Shown: positions 57,137 to 64,000 of the stretch, piece after piece
How the letters are laid out: each line of letters opens with the position of its first letter
Numbering within the stretch: the stretch's first letter is position 1
Assembly: GCF_034096925.1 (NCBI RefSeq)
Contig: NZ_JAWZSQ010000011.1
Coordinates: forward strand, 81,683-145,682
Origin: Patulibacter defluvii
GTDB lineage: Bacteria; Actinomycetota; Thermoleophilia; Solirubrobacterales; Solirubrobacteraceae
Length of the DNA: 64,000 nucleotides
Reading direction: 5' to 3'
Translations under genes and position numbers: made by a program
The notes under the pieces: model-generated
What the model was told of the DNA's origin: nothing
The model's database searches: none
The model's input: only the letters and a program-made list of their open reading frames with translations

Positions 57137-57165
57137 TCTATCAGAAGTGAAGTCACTTCTTGCAA
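57137..57165 (-). promoter_or_regulatory. Promoter with 18-bp palindromic operator
   Basis: AGAAGTGA (57143-57150) and TCACTTCT (57153-57160) form a perfect inverted repeat with a 2-base centre. On the minus strand it lies between a TTGCAA -35-like box (57165-57160) and a GATAGA -10-like box (57142-57137). A repressor bound here would block the crotonase-TetR operon. Confidence 0.7.
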
Positions 57166-57174
57166 TGGTGCCGA

Positions 57175-57223
57175 GGACCGGGGCGCGTTCCGAACCACTG
57201 CGGTTCGAAACGCGCCTCGGTCC
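57175..57223 (-). terminator. Long hairpin between two minus-strand genes
   Basis: 22-base arms (57175-57196 and 57202-57223) pair with one mismatch and one G-T pair around ACTGC. It follows the stop at 57231 by 8 bases and shields the crotonase promoter. No T run. Confidence 0.75.
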
Positions 57224-57230
57224 CGCGAGG

Positions 57231-60200
57231 TCAGCGCAGCTTCACCGTCTTGCTGACGGTGGCCGCGCGGTAGCGACCGTCCTTCGGCACCGAGACCGCG
57301 ACCTTCGCGGTCTTCGCCTTGGCGCAGGCGCCGGTCAGGCGGACGCCGGCGCGGTAGCGGCCCTTCTTCGGGAGCGCCGAGCCGCGGGCGGTCGACTTGC
57401 CGCAGGTCACCCGGACGCTGACGCGCTTCTTGGCCGTCTTCACCAACGTCCCGGCCACGGTCAGCGTCGAGCCGCTGCGGCGGGCCGAGCCGATCCGCAG
57501 CTTCGGCGTCGGACCGCAGGCGGTGGCGATCGTCGGCTTGGCGGTCGGGGCGGTCTTGCCGTTGTGGCCGGCCATCCGCACGCTGGCCTTCAGCGACGAG
57601 TACGAGCAGAGATCGCGGTTGGTGGCGATGATCCCGTGCTTGCCGCCGTTGATGGTCAGGGTGAACTTCGTGATCGGCGCGTCCGGGATCGCCCCGAACG
57701 TGGTCACCAGCCGCTTGCCGCTGATCGCCGACGTGGCCCGCAGGAAGATCGTCGTCTCCCCCCGCAGCGGCACGAAGAGCGTCGGCAGGGTCTTGATCTC
57801 CTGACCGGTCTTCGGGTCGGTGCGGATGCCCTTCACGAAGTAGACCGGGCCCTTCAGCGGCTGGTCGAGGATCGGCGTCTCCGCCACGGCGGTGCCGACC
57901 ATCGAGGCCGGCGGGCACTTGTCGCGCGCGGCGTCGGCCTTCTCGCACAGGCCCTGGGCGTTGGCGGCCGCGAGGGCCACCTGCTGCGGCAGCGCCACGC
58001 TGGTCGACTTGACGCCGGCCTCGCCCTCGCGCTGGGTGACGGTCGCCACCACCCGCGGGTGGCGGAGCTTGCGCATCTCGCGGTTGTCGCGGAACGACAG
58101 CGCGATCCTCGGCTGGAACGGCAGCGACGCGCAGTCGGCGAAGGCCAGCCCGGCCGAGCGCTGGACCGCGGCCCCGAGCGCCGAGGTCAGATCGGTCGTG
58201 ATCTGGCCGGTCCCGCACGAGGTCGGGTTGCGCATGAAGCCCTGGCGGTCGACGTTCAGCTGCAGGTTGCGCAGCCGCAGGACGATCCCCTCCTTGATCT
58301 GGGGCAGTGGATCGCTGACCACCGAGACCTGGGCGGTGTCGGGATCGATCCGCAGCGACTGGCGGACCACGACGTTGCCGAGGTCGTAGGGGCCGGCGAC
58401 GGCGCGGATGATGTTGACCGTGCCGAACGAGCCGCCGTTGTAGCCGCCCGTCAGGTAGACGGGGCCGGAGAGCGGGTAGGGCGCGTCACCGGGGCCGGCG
58501 GTCACCGAGGTGGTGCCGATCCGCGACGACTCCGGGCACGCCTCGGCCGCGACCTGGGCCTCGCTGCAGCGGGTCACGCCCTTCAGCTTGGCCAGCATCC
58601 CGGGCGGCAGCTTGGCGCTGATCCCGCTCAGGAACTGGTGGCCGTCGGGACGGGTGAAGTCGACCCGCAGCGGGGCGTAGGCGCCGGACTTGCCCGACGC
58701 CGCCGTGGCACCGAAGCCGGGGGCGAAGGGGAAGCCGTCGCAGCCGACGACCGAGACCGACGGGCTGCTGACGACCGCCGCGTTGCCCGACCACGGGGTC
58801 AGGGTGCTGGCGCCGGTGGCCGTGCCGCAGGTCTGCGGCGTGGCGATGATCGCCTTCGACCCGCCGTCGAAGTCGAGCTTGAACTGCGAGAACGGCAGCT
58901 GCGGGTTGTCGTCGAAGACGGCGGTCACCTGGCCGGTGACCGGGTCGGGGTGGACGTCGCCCTTGAGCCGGATGCTGACCCCGTAGCCGTCGGCGTTGAC
59001 GAACAGCCGGTAGCGGTTGCCCGGTTCGGGCTGGCCGACGTAGACGGCGCCGGTCAGCGGATTCGCGAGGGCGGGGCTCTTGATCGAGACGAGCCCGATC
59101 TTCGAGGCGGCCGAGCAGCCGATCGGATCGTTGGTGCCCTTGCCGAACTGGGCGTCGGTGCAGGCCTCGAGCCCGGTGGCCGCCGACGGGCTGATCGTCA
59201 TCCCGGGCGGCAGCGTGACGGCGACCTTCTTCACGTGGGCGGTGGCGAGGGTGCCGGTGTCGCTGGTCTGCGGCACGTCGAGCGTGACCCCGAGCGGCGC
59301 CGGCGCGTCGCGCTGGACCTCGCTCGGACCGAAGGTCGTGGTCTGGCCGAACGGCACCTGGTCGCAGCCGGTCAGGCCGACGCCGGGCGCCGACTCGACG
59401 GTGTAGTCCTGCGTGTCGCGGTCGCCCTGGTACGAGTCGAGGGTGAGGGTGGCCTGCTTGGGGCCGTCGCAGACGGTGGGGGAGTTGAGGAAGGCGGCGG
59501 TGGTGTCGGTGATGCCGGTGGCGCCGGTGGACGGCCTCGGGGGAGCCAGCGGGATCGGGACCCCTCCGGGCGCCGGCGTCGGCTGGGTTCCGCCGTTGAA
59601 CGAGAGCAGCATGAGACTCGCCGCTCCGCGATCGCCATCGTGGGACGTGGCGCCGGGCCCACCCCAGAACGTCAGCGTCGAGCCGGTCAGGGTGGGGGTG
59701 AGGTCGGCCGGGTTCGCCGGATCAGGGCGGGAAACGTGGTTGATCGTGAAGTACAGGCCGTTGTCGCTCGGGCGCATCGCGCCTTCGATGTCGACGATGT
59801 GGCCGCTGCCGCCCGGGGCCTGCGACGGATTGAACGAGAAGCGCGCGAGTTGCCCCGCCTCCACGTCCATGTTGTAGAGGCCGACGTTCAACGCCAGGTC
59901 AGCCCGAGTTCCGGCGGGCTTGCCGAACGGATTGGTAGGCCCACCAGGTGTGCCCCCGTCACTGATGATCCTGCTGAGGCGCAGGGTGACCCTGCCGATC
60001 TGCGAGGCCGGCGGACAGGCGTTCGCCTCGAGCTGGGCCTGGGCGCAGTGCGGGATCGCCTCGGGGTTCGGCACCAGACCCTGCGGCGTGTCGACCCGGA
60101 TCGTCTGCGTCTGTCCGTCGTTGTTGCCGTTGGCCAGCTTCTTCGTGTCGAAGCTGATGATCCCCTGATACGGATGACCACCGGCCTGGGCCTCGAACGT

Positions 60201-60368
60201 CGTCCCGTCCTGCTTGACGATCTTCGCCGAGAAGTCGTCGATCTCGTAGGCCTGGGCGGTCGAGGCCAGGCCGAGCGCGCCGATCAGCGGCAGGCCGATC
60301 GCGGTCGCCAGCAGTCGGCGGCGGGGGCGCCTGCGACAGCCGCCGCCCTCTCCAAGTACATCGTTCAC
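57231..60368 (-). CDS. Large exported repeat protein with CPxxSxIG units
   Basis: 1045 residues from GTG 60368, which has AGGAGAGGA about 9 bases upstream. After a basic start comes LLATAIGLPLIGALGLASTA as signal peptide. Repeated units of about 180-200 residues each contain a Cys-rich mark: CPPASQIG, CSAASKIG, CPESSRIG and CPPASMVG. Each mark is preceded by a second Cys about 12 residues earlier and followed by L(xx)PLxGxVY. The paired Cys probably form disulfides. The final 100 residues form an Ig-like domain (LTVAGTLVKTAKKRVSVRVT). Proteins of this kind are numerous in Thermoleophilia; their role is unknown, perhaps in the cell envelope. Confidence 0.85.
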   Translation of the reverse strand: MNDVLGEGGGCRRRPRRRLLATAIGLPLIGALGLASTAQAYEIDDFSAKIVKQDGTTFEAQAGGHPYQGIISFDTKKLANGNNDGQTQTIRVDTPQGLVPNPEAIPHCAQAQLEANACPPASQIGRVTLRLSRIISDGGTPGGPTNPFGKPAGTRADLALNVGLYNMDVEAGQLARFSFNPSQAPGGSGHIVDIEGAMRPSDNGLYFTINHVSRPDPANPADLTPTLTGSTLTFWGGPGATSHDGDRGAASLMLLSFNGGTQPTPAPGGVPIPLAPPRPSTGATGITDTTAAFLNSPTVCDGPKQATLTLDSYQGDRDTQDYTVESAPGVGLTGCDQVPFGQTTTFGPSEVQRDAPAPLGVTLDVPQTSDTGTLATAHVKKVAVTLPPGMTISPSAATGLEACTDAQFGKGTNDPIGCSAASKIGLVSIKSPALANPLTGAVYVGQPEPGNRYRLFVNADGYGVSIRLKGDVHPDPVTGQVTAVFDDNPQLPFSQFKLDFDGGSKAIIATPQTCGTATGASTLTPWSGNAAVVSSPSVSVVGCDGFPFAPGFGATAASGKSGAYAPLRVDFTRPDGHQFLSGISAKLPPGMLAKLKGVTRCSEAQVAAEACPESSRIGTTSVTAGPGDAPYPLSGPVYLTGGYNGGSFGTVNIIRAVAGPYDLGNVVVRQSLRIDPDTAQVSVVSDPLPQIKEGIVLRLRNLQLNVDRQGFMRNPTSCGTGQITTDLTSALGAAVQRSAGLAFADCASLPFQPRIALSFRDNREMRKLRHPRVVATVTQREGEAGVKSTSVALPQQVALAAANAQGLCEKADAARDKCPPASMVGTAVAETPILDQPLKGPVYFVKGIRTDPKTGQEIKTLPTLFVPLRGETTIFLRATSAISGKRLVTTFGAIPDAPITKFTLTINGGKHGIIATNRDLCSYSSLKASVRMAGHNGKTAPTAKPTIATACGPTPKLRIGSARRSGSTLTVAGTLVKTAKKRVSVRVTCGKSTARGSALPKKGRYRAGVRLTGACAKAKTAKVAVSVPKDGRYRAATVSKTVKLR

Positions 60369-60524
60369 GCGGATGCGTCCTCTCCTGACGATGGGGGTGA
60401 AGCGCGAGCAGGCTACGGTCGCTCCCCGTACGCTGTCCAGCACGGAGCCGTCTGCGGACCCGTTTCTGGACGGACGGTCGATCCGGCGGGCGGTTGGCGC
60501 GCCGGCGCTCGCCCGTCGGGCTGG

Positions 60525-60530
60525 GAAGAT
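60525..60530 (+). promoter_or_regulatory. Possible -10 box of leaderless ltrA promoter
   Basis: GAAGAT, 6 bases before GTG 60537. The first base departs from TAnnnT, as in GAGACT before GTG 31944. Confidence 0.4.
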
Positions 60531-60536
60531 GACGCC

Positions 60537-61736
60537 GTGAGCACGAGCGACGCCCGACCACGCGTGGCCCCCGTCCTGCGCGGCGAGGAAGCCCGGGTCA
60601 AGCCCCTGGAGCTGTTCTTCGACCTGGTCTTCGTGCTCGCCCTCACCCAGTGCACCGCGCTGATGGCCGAGAACCCGACCTGGGAGGGGCTGGCCCGCGG
60701 CGTCCTGATCCTCGGCGTGCTGTGGTGGTCATGGGTCGGCTACGCCTGGCTGACCAGCGTGATCGACCCCGAGGAGGGCCTGGTCCGGATCGTCTTCTTC
60801 GTCTCGATGGGGGCGCTGCTGGTCGCCGCCCTCAGCGTCCACGACGCGTTCGGCGACCTCGGGCTGCTGTTCGCGGCGATGCTGCTGATCGTCCGCGCCT
60901 CGCACATCCTGCTCTTCATCAGCTGCAGCCGCGACGACCCCGACCTGCGCCGCTCGGTCACCGGGCTGGCGATCGGGACCACGATCGGGGTCGGGCTGCT
61001 GGTCGCCGCCTCGTTCCTCGACGGCCCGGCCCAGGGCGCGCTCTGGGCGCTGGCCCTGCTGCTCGACATGGGCGAGCCCTACATCTTCGGCAGCGACGGC
61101 TGGAAGCTGATCCCCGGCCACTTCGCCGAGCGCCACGGGCTGATCGTGATCATCGCCCTCGGCGAGTCGATCGTCGCGATCGGCGTCGGGGCCGAGAACC
61201 ACGTCGACGCCGGGATCGTGGCCGCCGCCGCGCTCGGGATCGCCGTCGCGGCCACGCTCTGGTGGGCCTACTTCGACGTCGTCGCGCTGGTCGCCGAACG
61301 GCGGCTGCACCACGCCGCCGCCGGCCGCGAGCGCAACGAGATCGCCCGCGACTCCTTCTCCTACCTGCACTTCCCGATGGTCGCCGGGATCGTGCTGCTG
61401 GCGCTCGGCCTGAAGAAGACGCTCGGCCACGTCGACGACCCGCTGAAGATCGTCCCCGCCTTCGCGCTGCTCGGCGGCCTGGCCCTCTACCTGCTGGCCC
61501 ACGTCGCCTTCCGCTGGCGCAACGTCCACCGCTTCAGCCGCCACCGGCTGCTGGTGGCGGTGGTGCTGCTGGCGCTGCTGCCGGCGGCGGTCGAGCTGCC
61601 GGCGCTGGCGACGCTGGCGATCGTGACCGCGCTGATGATCGGGCTGATCGCCTACGAGACGATCCGCTTCCGCGACCTGCGCGACAAGATGCGCCACGAA
61701 CTGGCCTTCGACCCGCCCTCGCCGGCGGGCCACTAG
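60537..61736 (+). CDS. Low temperature requirement protein A (LtrA) family membrane protein
   Basis: 399 residues with about 10 membrane helices. VKPLELFFDLVFVLALTQCT near the start and GHFAERHGLIVIIALGESIV in the middle are the family's defining blocks. ERNEIARDSFSYLHFPMVAG follows as usual. LtrA was first linked to growth of Listeria in the cold; its biochemical role is not known. GTG 60537 is the natural start because family sequence begins about 20 residues later and the open frame upstream overlaps the divergent gene. Confidence 0.9.
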   Translation: MSTSDARPRVAPVLRGEEARVKPLELFFDLVFVLALTQCTALMAENPTWEGLARGVLILGVLWWSWVGYAWLTSVIDPEEGLVRIVFFVSMGALLVAALSVHDAFGDLGLLFAAMLLIVRASHILLFISCSRDDPDLRRSVTGLAIGTTIGVGLLVAASFLDGPAQGALWALALLLDMGEPYIFGSDGWKLIPGHFAERHGLIVIIALGESIVAIGVGAENHVDAGIVAAAALGIAVAATLWWAYFDVVALVAERRLHHAAAGRERNEIARDSFSYLHFPMVAGIVLLALGLKKTLGHVDDPLKIVPAFALLGGLALYLLAHVAFRWRNVHRFSRHRLLVAVVLLALLPAAVELPALATLAIVTALMIGLIAYETIRFRDLRDKMRHELAFDPPSPAGH

Positions 61737-61737
61737 C

Positions 61738-62229
61738 TCAGGCCGACGCCGGGATCCGCGGCCCCGTCAGCCCCCGCGCCGTCATCGCCGGGCCGGGGAT
61801 CGAGCGCAGGTCACGGGACTCCAGCCGCGCGCCGCAGCGGTCGCAGATCAGGTGGTCGTCGGGATGTCCGCCGCAGCCGCGGTGCTCGACGATCCGCGGC
61901 GGCCCCTCGGGCTCGGGGTAGTGGCGGTCGCCCCACTGCATCAGGTGGTGGAGCAGCGGCCACAGCGCCCGCCCCTTCTCGGTCAGGTGGTATTCGTCGC
62001 GCGGCGGCCGCTGGCTGTAGGGCCGCCGCTCCAGCACGCCCTCGTCGACCAGCCGGTTGAGCCGCGTGGTGAGGACGCTGCGGGTGATCCCGAGCGACTC
62101 CTGGAGCGCGTCGAAGCGGTGATCGCCGAGGAAGACGCTGCGGACGACCAGCAGCGTCCAGCGCTCGCCGACGACCTCGAGCGCGCGGGCGATCGAGCAG
62201 AGCTGGGTGTCGTACTCGCGACCAAGCAC
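61738..62229 (-). CDS. HxlR-family regulator with C-terminal Cys-rich tail
   Basis: 163 residues from GTG 62229, which follows TAGACT by 6 bases. CSIARALEVVGERWTLLVVR is the family signature, with the winged helix running to HLTEKGRALWPLLHHLMQWG. An extra tail holds His and four Cys (HRGCGGHPDDHLICDRCGAR), likely a small zinc site not found in all HxlR proteins. HxlR proteins often sense electrophiles or redox stress. It probably controls the divergent MFS exporter through the palindrome at 62249-62265. Its stop lies 1 base from the convergent ltrA stop. Confidence 0.88.
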   Translation of the reverse strand: MLGREYDTQLCSIARALEVVGERWTLLVVRSVFLGDHRFDALQESLGITRSVLTTRLNRLVDEGVLERRPYSQRPPRDEYHLTEKGRALWPLLHHLMQWGDRHYPEPEGPPRIVEHRGCGGHPDDHLICDRCGARLESRDLRSIPGPAMTARGLTGPRIPASA

Positions 62230-62235
62230 GAGCCC

Positions 62236-62241
62236 AGTCTA
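62236..62241 (-). promoter_or_regulatory. -10 box of leaderless hxlR-type gene
   Basis: TAGACT on the minus strand, exactly 6 bases before GTG 62229. Confidence 0.6.
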
Positions 62242-62248
62242 GCGGATG

Positions 62249-62265
62249 AGTCGTTTGAAGCGACT
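62249..62265. promoter_or_regulatory. Candidate HxlR operator between divergent genes
   Basis: AGTCGTTTGAAGCGACT is an imperfect palindrome with 8-base arms and one mismatch. It lies between TAGACT of the regulator and TACGGT (62274-62279) of the MFS gene. Confidence 0.5.
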
Positions 62266-62289
62266 TACTTTGGTACGGTGCGTCGCGTC

Positions 62290-63753
62290 ATGCGACTCAC
62301 CGTGCCGGCCACCGCCTCCGACCCACCCGCTCCCGTCGCCCGCCCGGGGGTCGTGCTGCTCGTCGTCGCGGCGGCGGTCTTCCTGGCCAGCCTCGACCTG
62401 TTCATCGTCAACGTCGCCTTCCCCGACATCGAGCAGCGCTTCGCGGGCAGCTCGATCGGCACCCTCTCCTGGGTCCTCAACGGCTACGCGATCGTCTTCG
62501 CGGCGCTGCTCGTCCCGACCGGCCGGATCGCCGACCGGGTCGGCCGGCGAGCGGTCTTCCTGGCCGGGCTGCTGGTCTTCGTCCTCGCCTCCGCGGCCTG
62601 CGCGGCGGCCTGGTCGGTCGCGGCGCTGGTCGCCTTCCGGGCGGTCCAGGCGACCGGCGCGGCGCTGCTGATGGCGACCTCGCTGGCGCTGCTGCTCGAC
62701 GCCTTCCCGCCCGAGCGGCGGGCGGGGGCGATCGGCGCCTGGGCCGCGGTCGGCGGGGTCGCCGCGGCGCTCGGTCCGCCGCTCGGCGGGCTGCTGGTCG
62801 AGCTCTCCTGGCGCTGGGTCTTCCTGGTCAACCTGCCGGTCGGGATCGCGGCGCTGGTCGTCGGCCTGCGGGTCCTGCGCGAGTCGCGCGACGAGCACGA
62901 CCGCCGCTGGCCCGACGCGCTCGGCACCGGGCTGCTGCTGGCCGGCGTCGCCGCCGTCGCCTGGGCGCTGGTCGAGGCGCCCGACCATGGCTGGGGGAGC
63001 GGCCGGACGCTGATCGTGCTCGCCGCCGGCGTGGTCGCGCTGGTGCTGGTCGTCGTCCGATCGGCCACGGTCGGCGAGCGGCGGGTGCCGGTGGTCGACC
63101 TGGAGATGCTGCGGGTGCGGCCGTTCGCGCTCGCCTCGCTGGCGGCGCTGCTCTTCACCGCCGCCTTCGCCGCGATGCTGCTGGGCCTGGTGCTGCTGCT
63201 GACCGGCCCCTGGCGGATGTCGGTCCTGACCGCCGGCCTGGCGATCGCGCCGGGGCCGCTGATGGCCGCGGCCTTCGCCGTCCCGTCGGGGCGGCTGGCC
63301 CAGCGCCACGGGGCGGGCCCGGTCGCGATCGCGGGCGCCGCGACCTTCGCCGTCGGCTGCGGCTGGTGGCTGTGGCGGGCGGGGCTGGAGCCGGACTACG
63401 CCGCCGCGGTGCTGCCGGGGATGCTGCTGACCGGGATCGGCGTCGGCCTCTTCCTGCCCAGCGTCTCGACCGCGGTCGCCACGACCCTGCCGCCGCAGCG
63501 GCTGGCGACCGGCTCGGCCGTGCTGAGCGCCGCGCGCCAGCTGGGCGCGGTGCTCGGGGTCGCGATCCTGGTCGGGATCTACGGCCACCCCGCTCCCGGC
63601 GAGCTGCTCGACGCGTTCCGCGGCGGCTGGACGCTGATGGTCGTCGCCGCGGCGCTGGCGGCGCTGGTCGCGACCGGGATCGGTCGCGCCCGCCACGCCG
63701 CCGTGGTCCCCGCCGAACGTCACACGCCGGCGGTCTCGTCCTCGGGGGCGTGA
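62290..63753 (+). CDS. MFS drug exporter (DHA2-like)
   Basis: 487 residues. Motif D1-like LASLDLFIVNVAFPDI in helix 1, motif A GRIADRVGRRAVFLAG after helix 2, motif B RAVQATGAALLM and motif C GPPLGGLLVELSWRWVFLVN place it among 12-14-helix H+/drug antiporters. It should pump hydrophobic toxic compounds out of the cell under control of the divergent HxlR protein. ATG 62290 lies 10 bases after TACGGT. The last codons overlap a palindromic element, so the C-terminal tail (PAERHTPAVSSSGA) is partly repeat-derived. Confidence 0.92.
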   Translation: MRLTVPATASDPPAPVARPGVVLLVVAAAVFLASLDLFIVNVAFPDIEQRFAGSSIGTLSWVLNGYAIVFAALLVPTGRIADRVGRRAVFLAGLLVFVLASAACAAAWSVAALVAFRAVQATGAALLMATSLALLLDAFPPERRAGAIGAWAAVGGVAAALGPPLGGLLVELSWRWVFLVNLPVGIAALVVGLRVLRESRDEHDRRWPDALGTGLLLAGVAAVAWALVEAPDHGWGSGRTLIVLAAGVVALVLVVVRSATVGERRVPVVDLEMLRVRPFALASLAALLFTAAFAAMLLGLVLLLTGPWRMSVLTAGLAIAPGPLMAAAFAVPSGRLAQRHGAGPVAIAGAATFAVGCGWWLWRAGLEPDYAAAVLPGMLLTGIGVGLFLPSVSTAVATTLPPQRLATGSAVLSAARQLGAVLGVAILVGIYGHPAPGELLDAFRGGWTLMVVAAALAALVATGIGRARHAAVVPAERHTPAVSSSGA

Positions 63754-63824
63754 CGTTCGCCCCCGAGGGGGTGGGCGAACGTCGCACGGGGCGTGGGGCG
63801 CGGCGGGCGCGTGACGTTCGCCCC
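63711..63824. repeat. Four-unit palindromic element, copy 3
   Basis: Units CGCCGAACGTCACACGCC (63711-63728), CGTGACGTTCGCCCCC (63749-63764), GGGCGAACGTCGCACGGG (63773-63790) and CGCGTGACGTTCGCCCC (63808-63824). The ACGT centres are 36, 26 and 35 bases apart. It covers the end and stop codon of the MFS gene. Confidence 0.8.
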
Positions 63825-63845
63825 GCCCCGCCCCCGTCGGGCGCG

Positions 63846-64000
63846 CTAGCGCCCGCCGCGCGGGCCGCCGGAGCGGCGCCCGCCGCCGCTGCCGCTGCGG
63901 CCCCGACCACGACCCCGGCCGCCGCCGCCCTCGAGGCTGCGGGCGCCGTCCTGGCCGCCGCGGCCGATCGCCGACGGGCGCCCCTGGCCGCCGCCGCGCC
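63846..64000 (-). CDS. C-terminal end of an RG-rich protein (partial)
   Basis: Stop TAG at 63848-63846 with an open frame to the window edge. The visible 50 residues are almost entirely Gly, Arg and Ser (RGGGQGRPSAIG; GGGGRGRGRGRSGSGGGRRS; GGPRGGR at the end). Such RGG tails occur on DEAD-box helicases and other RNA-binding proteins; the identity of the main domain cannot be seen. Confidence 0.55.
   Translation of the reverse strand, partial: RGGGQGRPSAIGRGGQDGARSLEGGGGRGRGRGRSGSGGGRRSGGPRGGR

Noticed and set aside
57175..57223. The long hairpin as another member of the ACGT palindrome family
   Set aside because: It has no GACGTT/AACGTC cores and a different loop; a terminator explains it better.
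57126..60536. N-terminal 1137-codon extension of the LtrA gene
   Set aside because: The extension is antisense to the exported repeat protein and low-complexity; LtrA family sequence begins only after GTG 60537.

Overview
The window comes from a very high-GC actinobacterium. Almost every third codon position is G or C, GTG starts are common, and many genes appear to be transcribed without a leader. The gene families point to the class Thermoleophilia (Solirubrobacterales, for example Conexibacter or Patulibacter relatives): large exported proteins with CPxxSxIG repeats, exported Ntn acylases, PucR and SARP regulators, and rich acyl-CoA metabolism. That placement is inference from families, not a database match. 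I saw no rRNA, tRNA, CRISPR, insertion sequence or prophage gene. No gene-free stretch exceeds about 220 bases.

Layout. 1-8200: the end of an ABC-2 permease, a convergent SARP-type regulator, an exported penicillin-acylase-family enzyme, a small membrane coiled-coil protein and a PRISE-type reductase. 8194-17000: a LysR regulator diverges from a tightly packed catabolic operon (VOC enzyme, CUT2 sugar ABC importer, three SDRs and a zinc dehydrogenase). 17106-23876: a 1305-residue exported repeat protein diverges from a second acylase. 23938-30062: NCS1 permease, FAD amine-type oxidase and aldehyde dehydrogenase, divergent from a PucR regulator. 30106-36752: DEAD-box helicase, lipoate-ligase-like protein, then a three-gene exported/membrane set of unknown role. 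36928-41068: AlkB alkane hydroxylase, rubredoxin, TetR and a convergent 2,4-dienoyl-CoA reductase. 41249-45761: amino-acid permease and a PhaC-like hydrolase/acyl-CoA synthetase fusion with a short upstream ORF. 45819-52212: TetR regulator divergent from a leucine/isovalerate operon (acyl-CoA dehydrogenase, HMG-CoA lyase, biotin carboxylase, carboxyltransferase). 52219-57127: PucR-type regulator, DUF445 and DUF4393 proteins, TetR and crotonase. 57231-64000: a 1045-residue exported repeat protein, LtrA, HxlR/MFS pair and the RG-rich end of a further protein.

The genes suggest an aerobic heterotroph that takes up sugars, amines and amino acids, oxidises alkanes and branched acyl-CoAs, and exports acylases and large surface proteins.

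The most unusual signal is non-coding. A roughly 114-bp element occurs three times (3646-3759, 6199-6312, 63711-63824). Each copy has four alternately inverted ACGT-centred units whose centres are 35/26/35, 35/26/35 and 36/26/35 bases apart, while the sequence between units differs. Two shorter relatives with only the inner pair (25-base spacing) lie at 6918-6952 and 45791-45819. The second recurring signal is a TAnnnT box ending 6-7 bases before an ATG or GTG at most divergent promoters, which indicates leaderless transcription. At two genes this type of promoter or a close ribosome site serves a very short upstream ORF that overlaps the main start codon.
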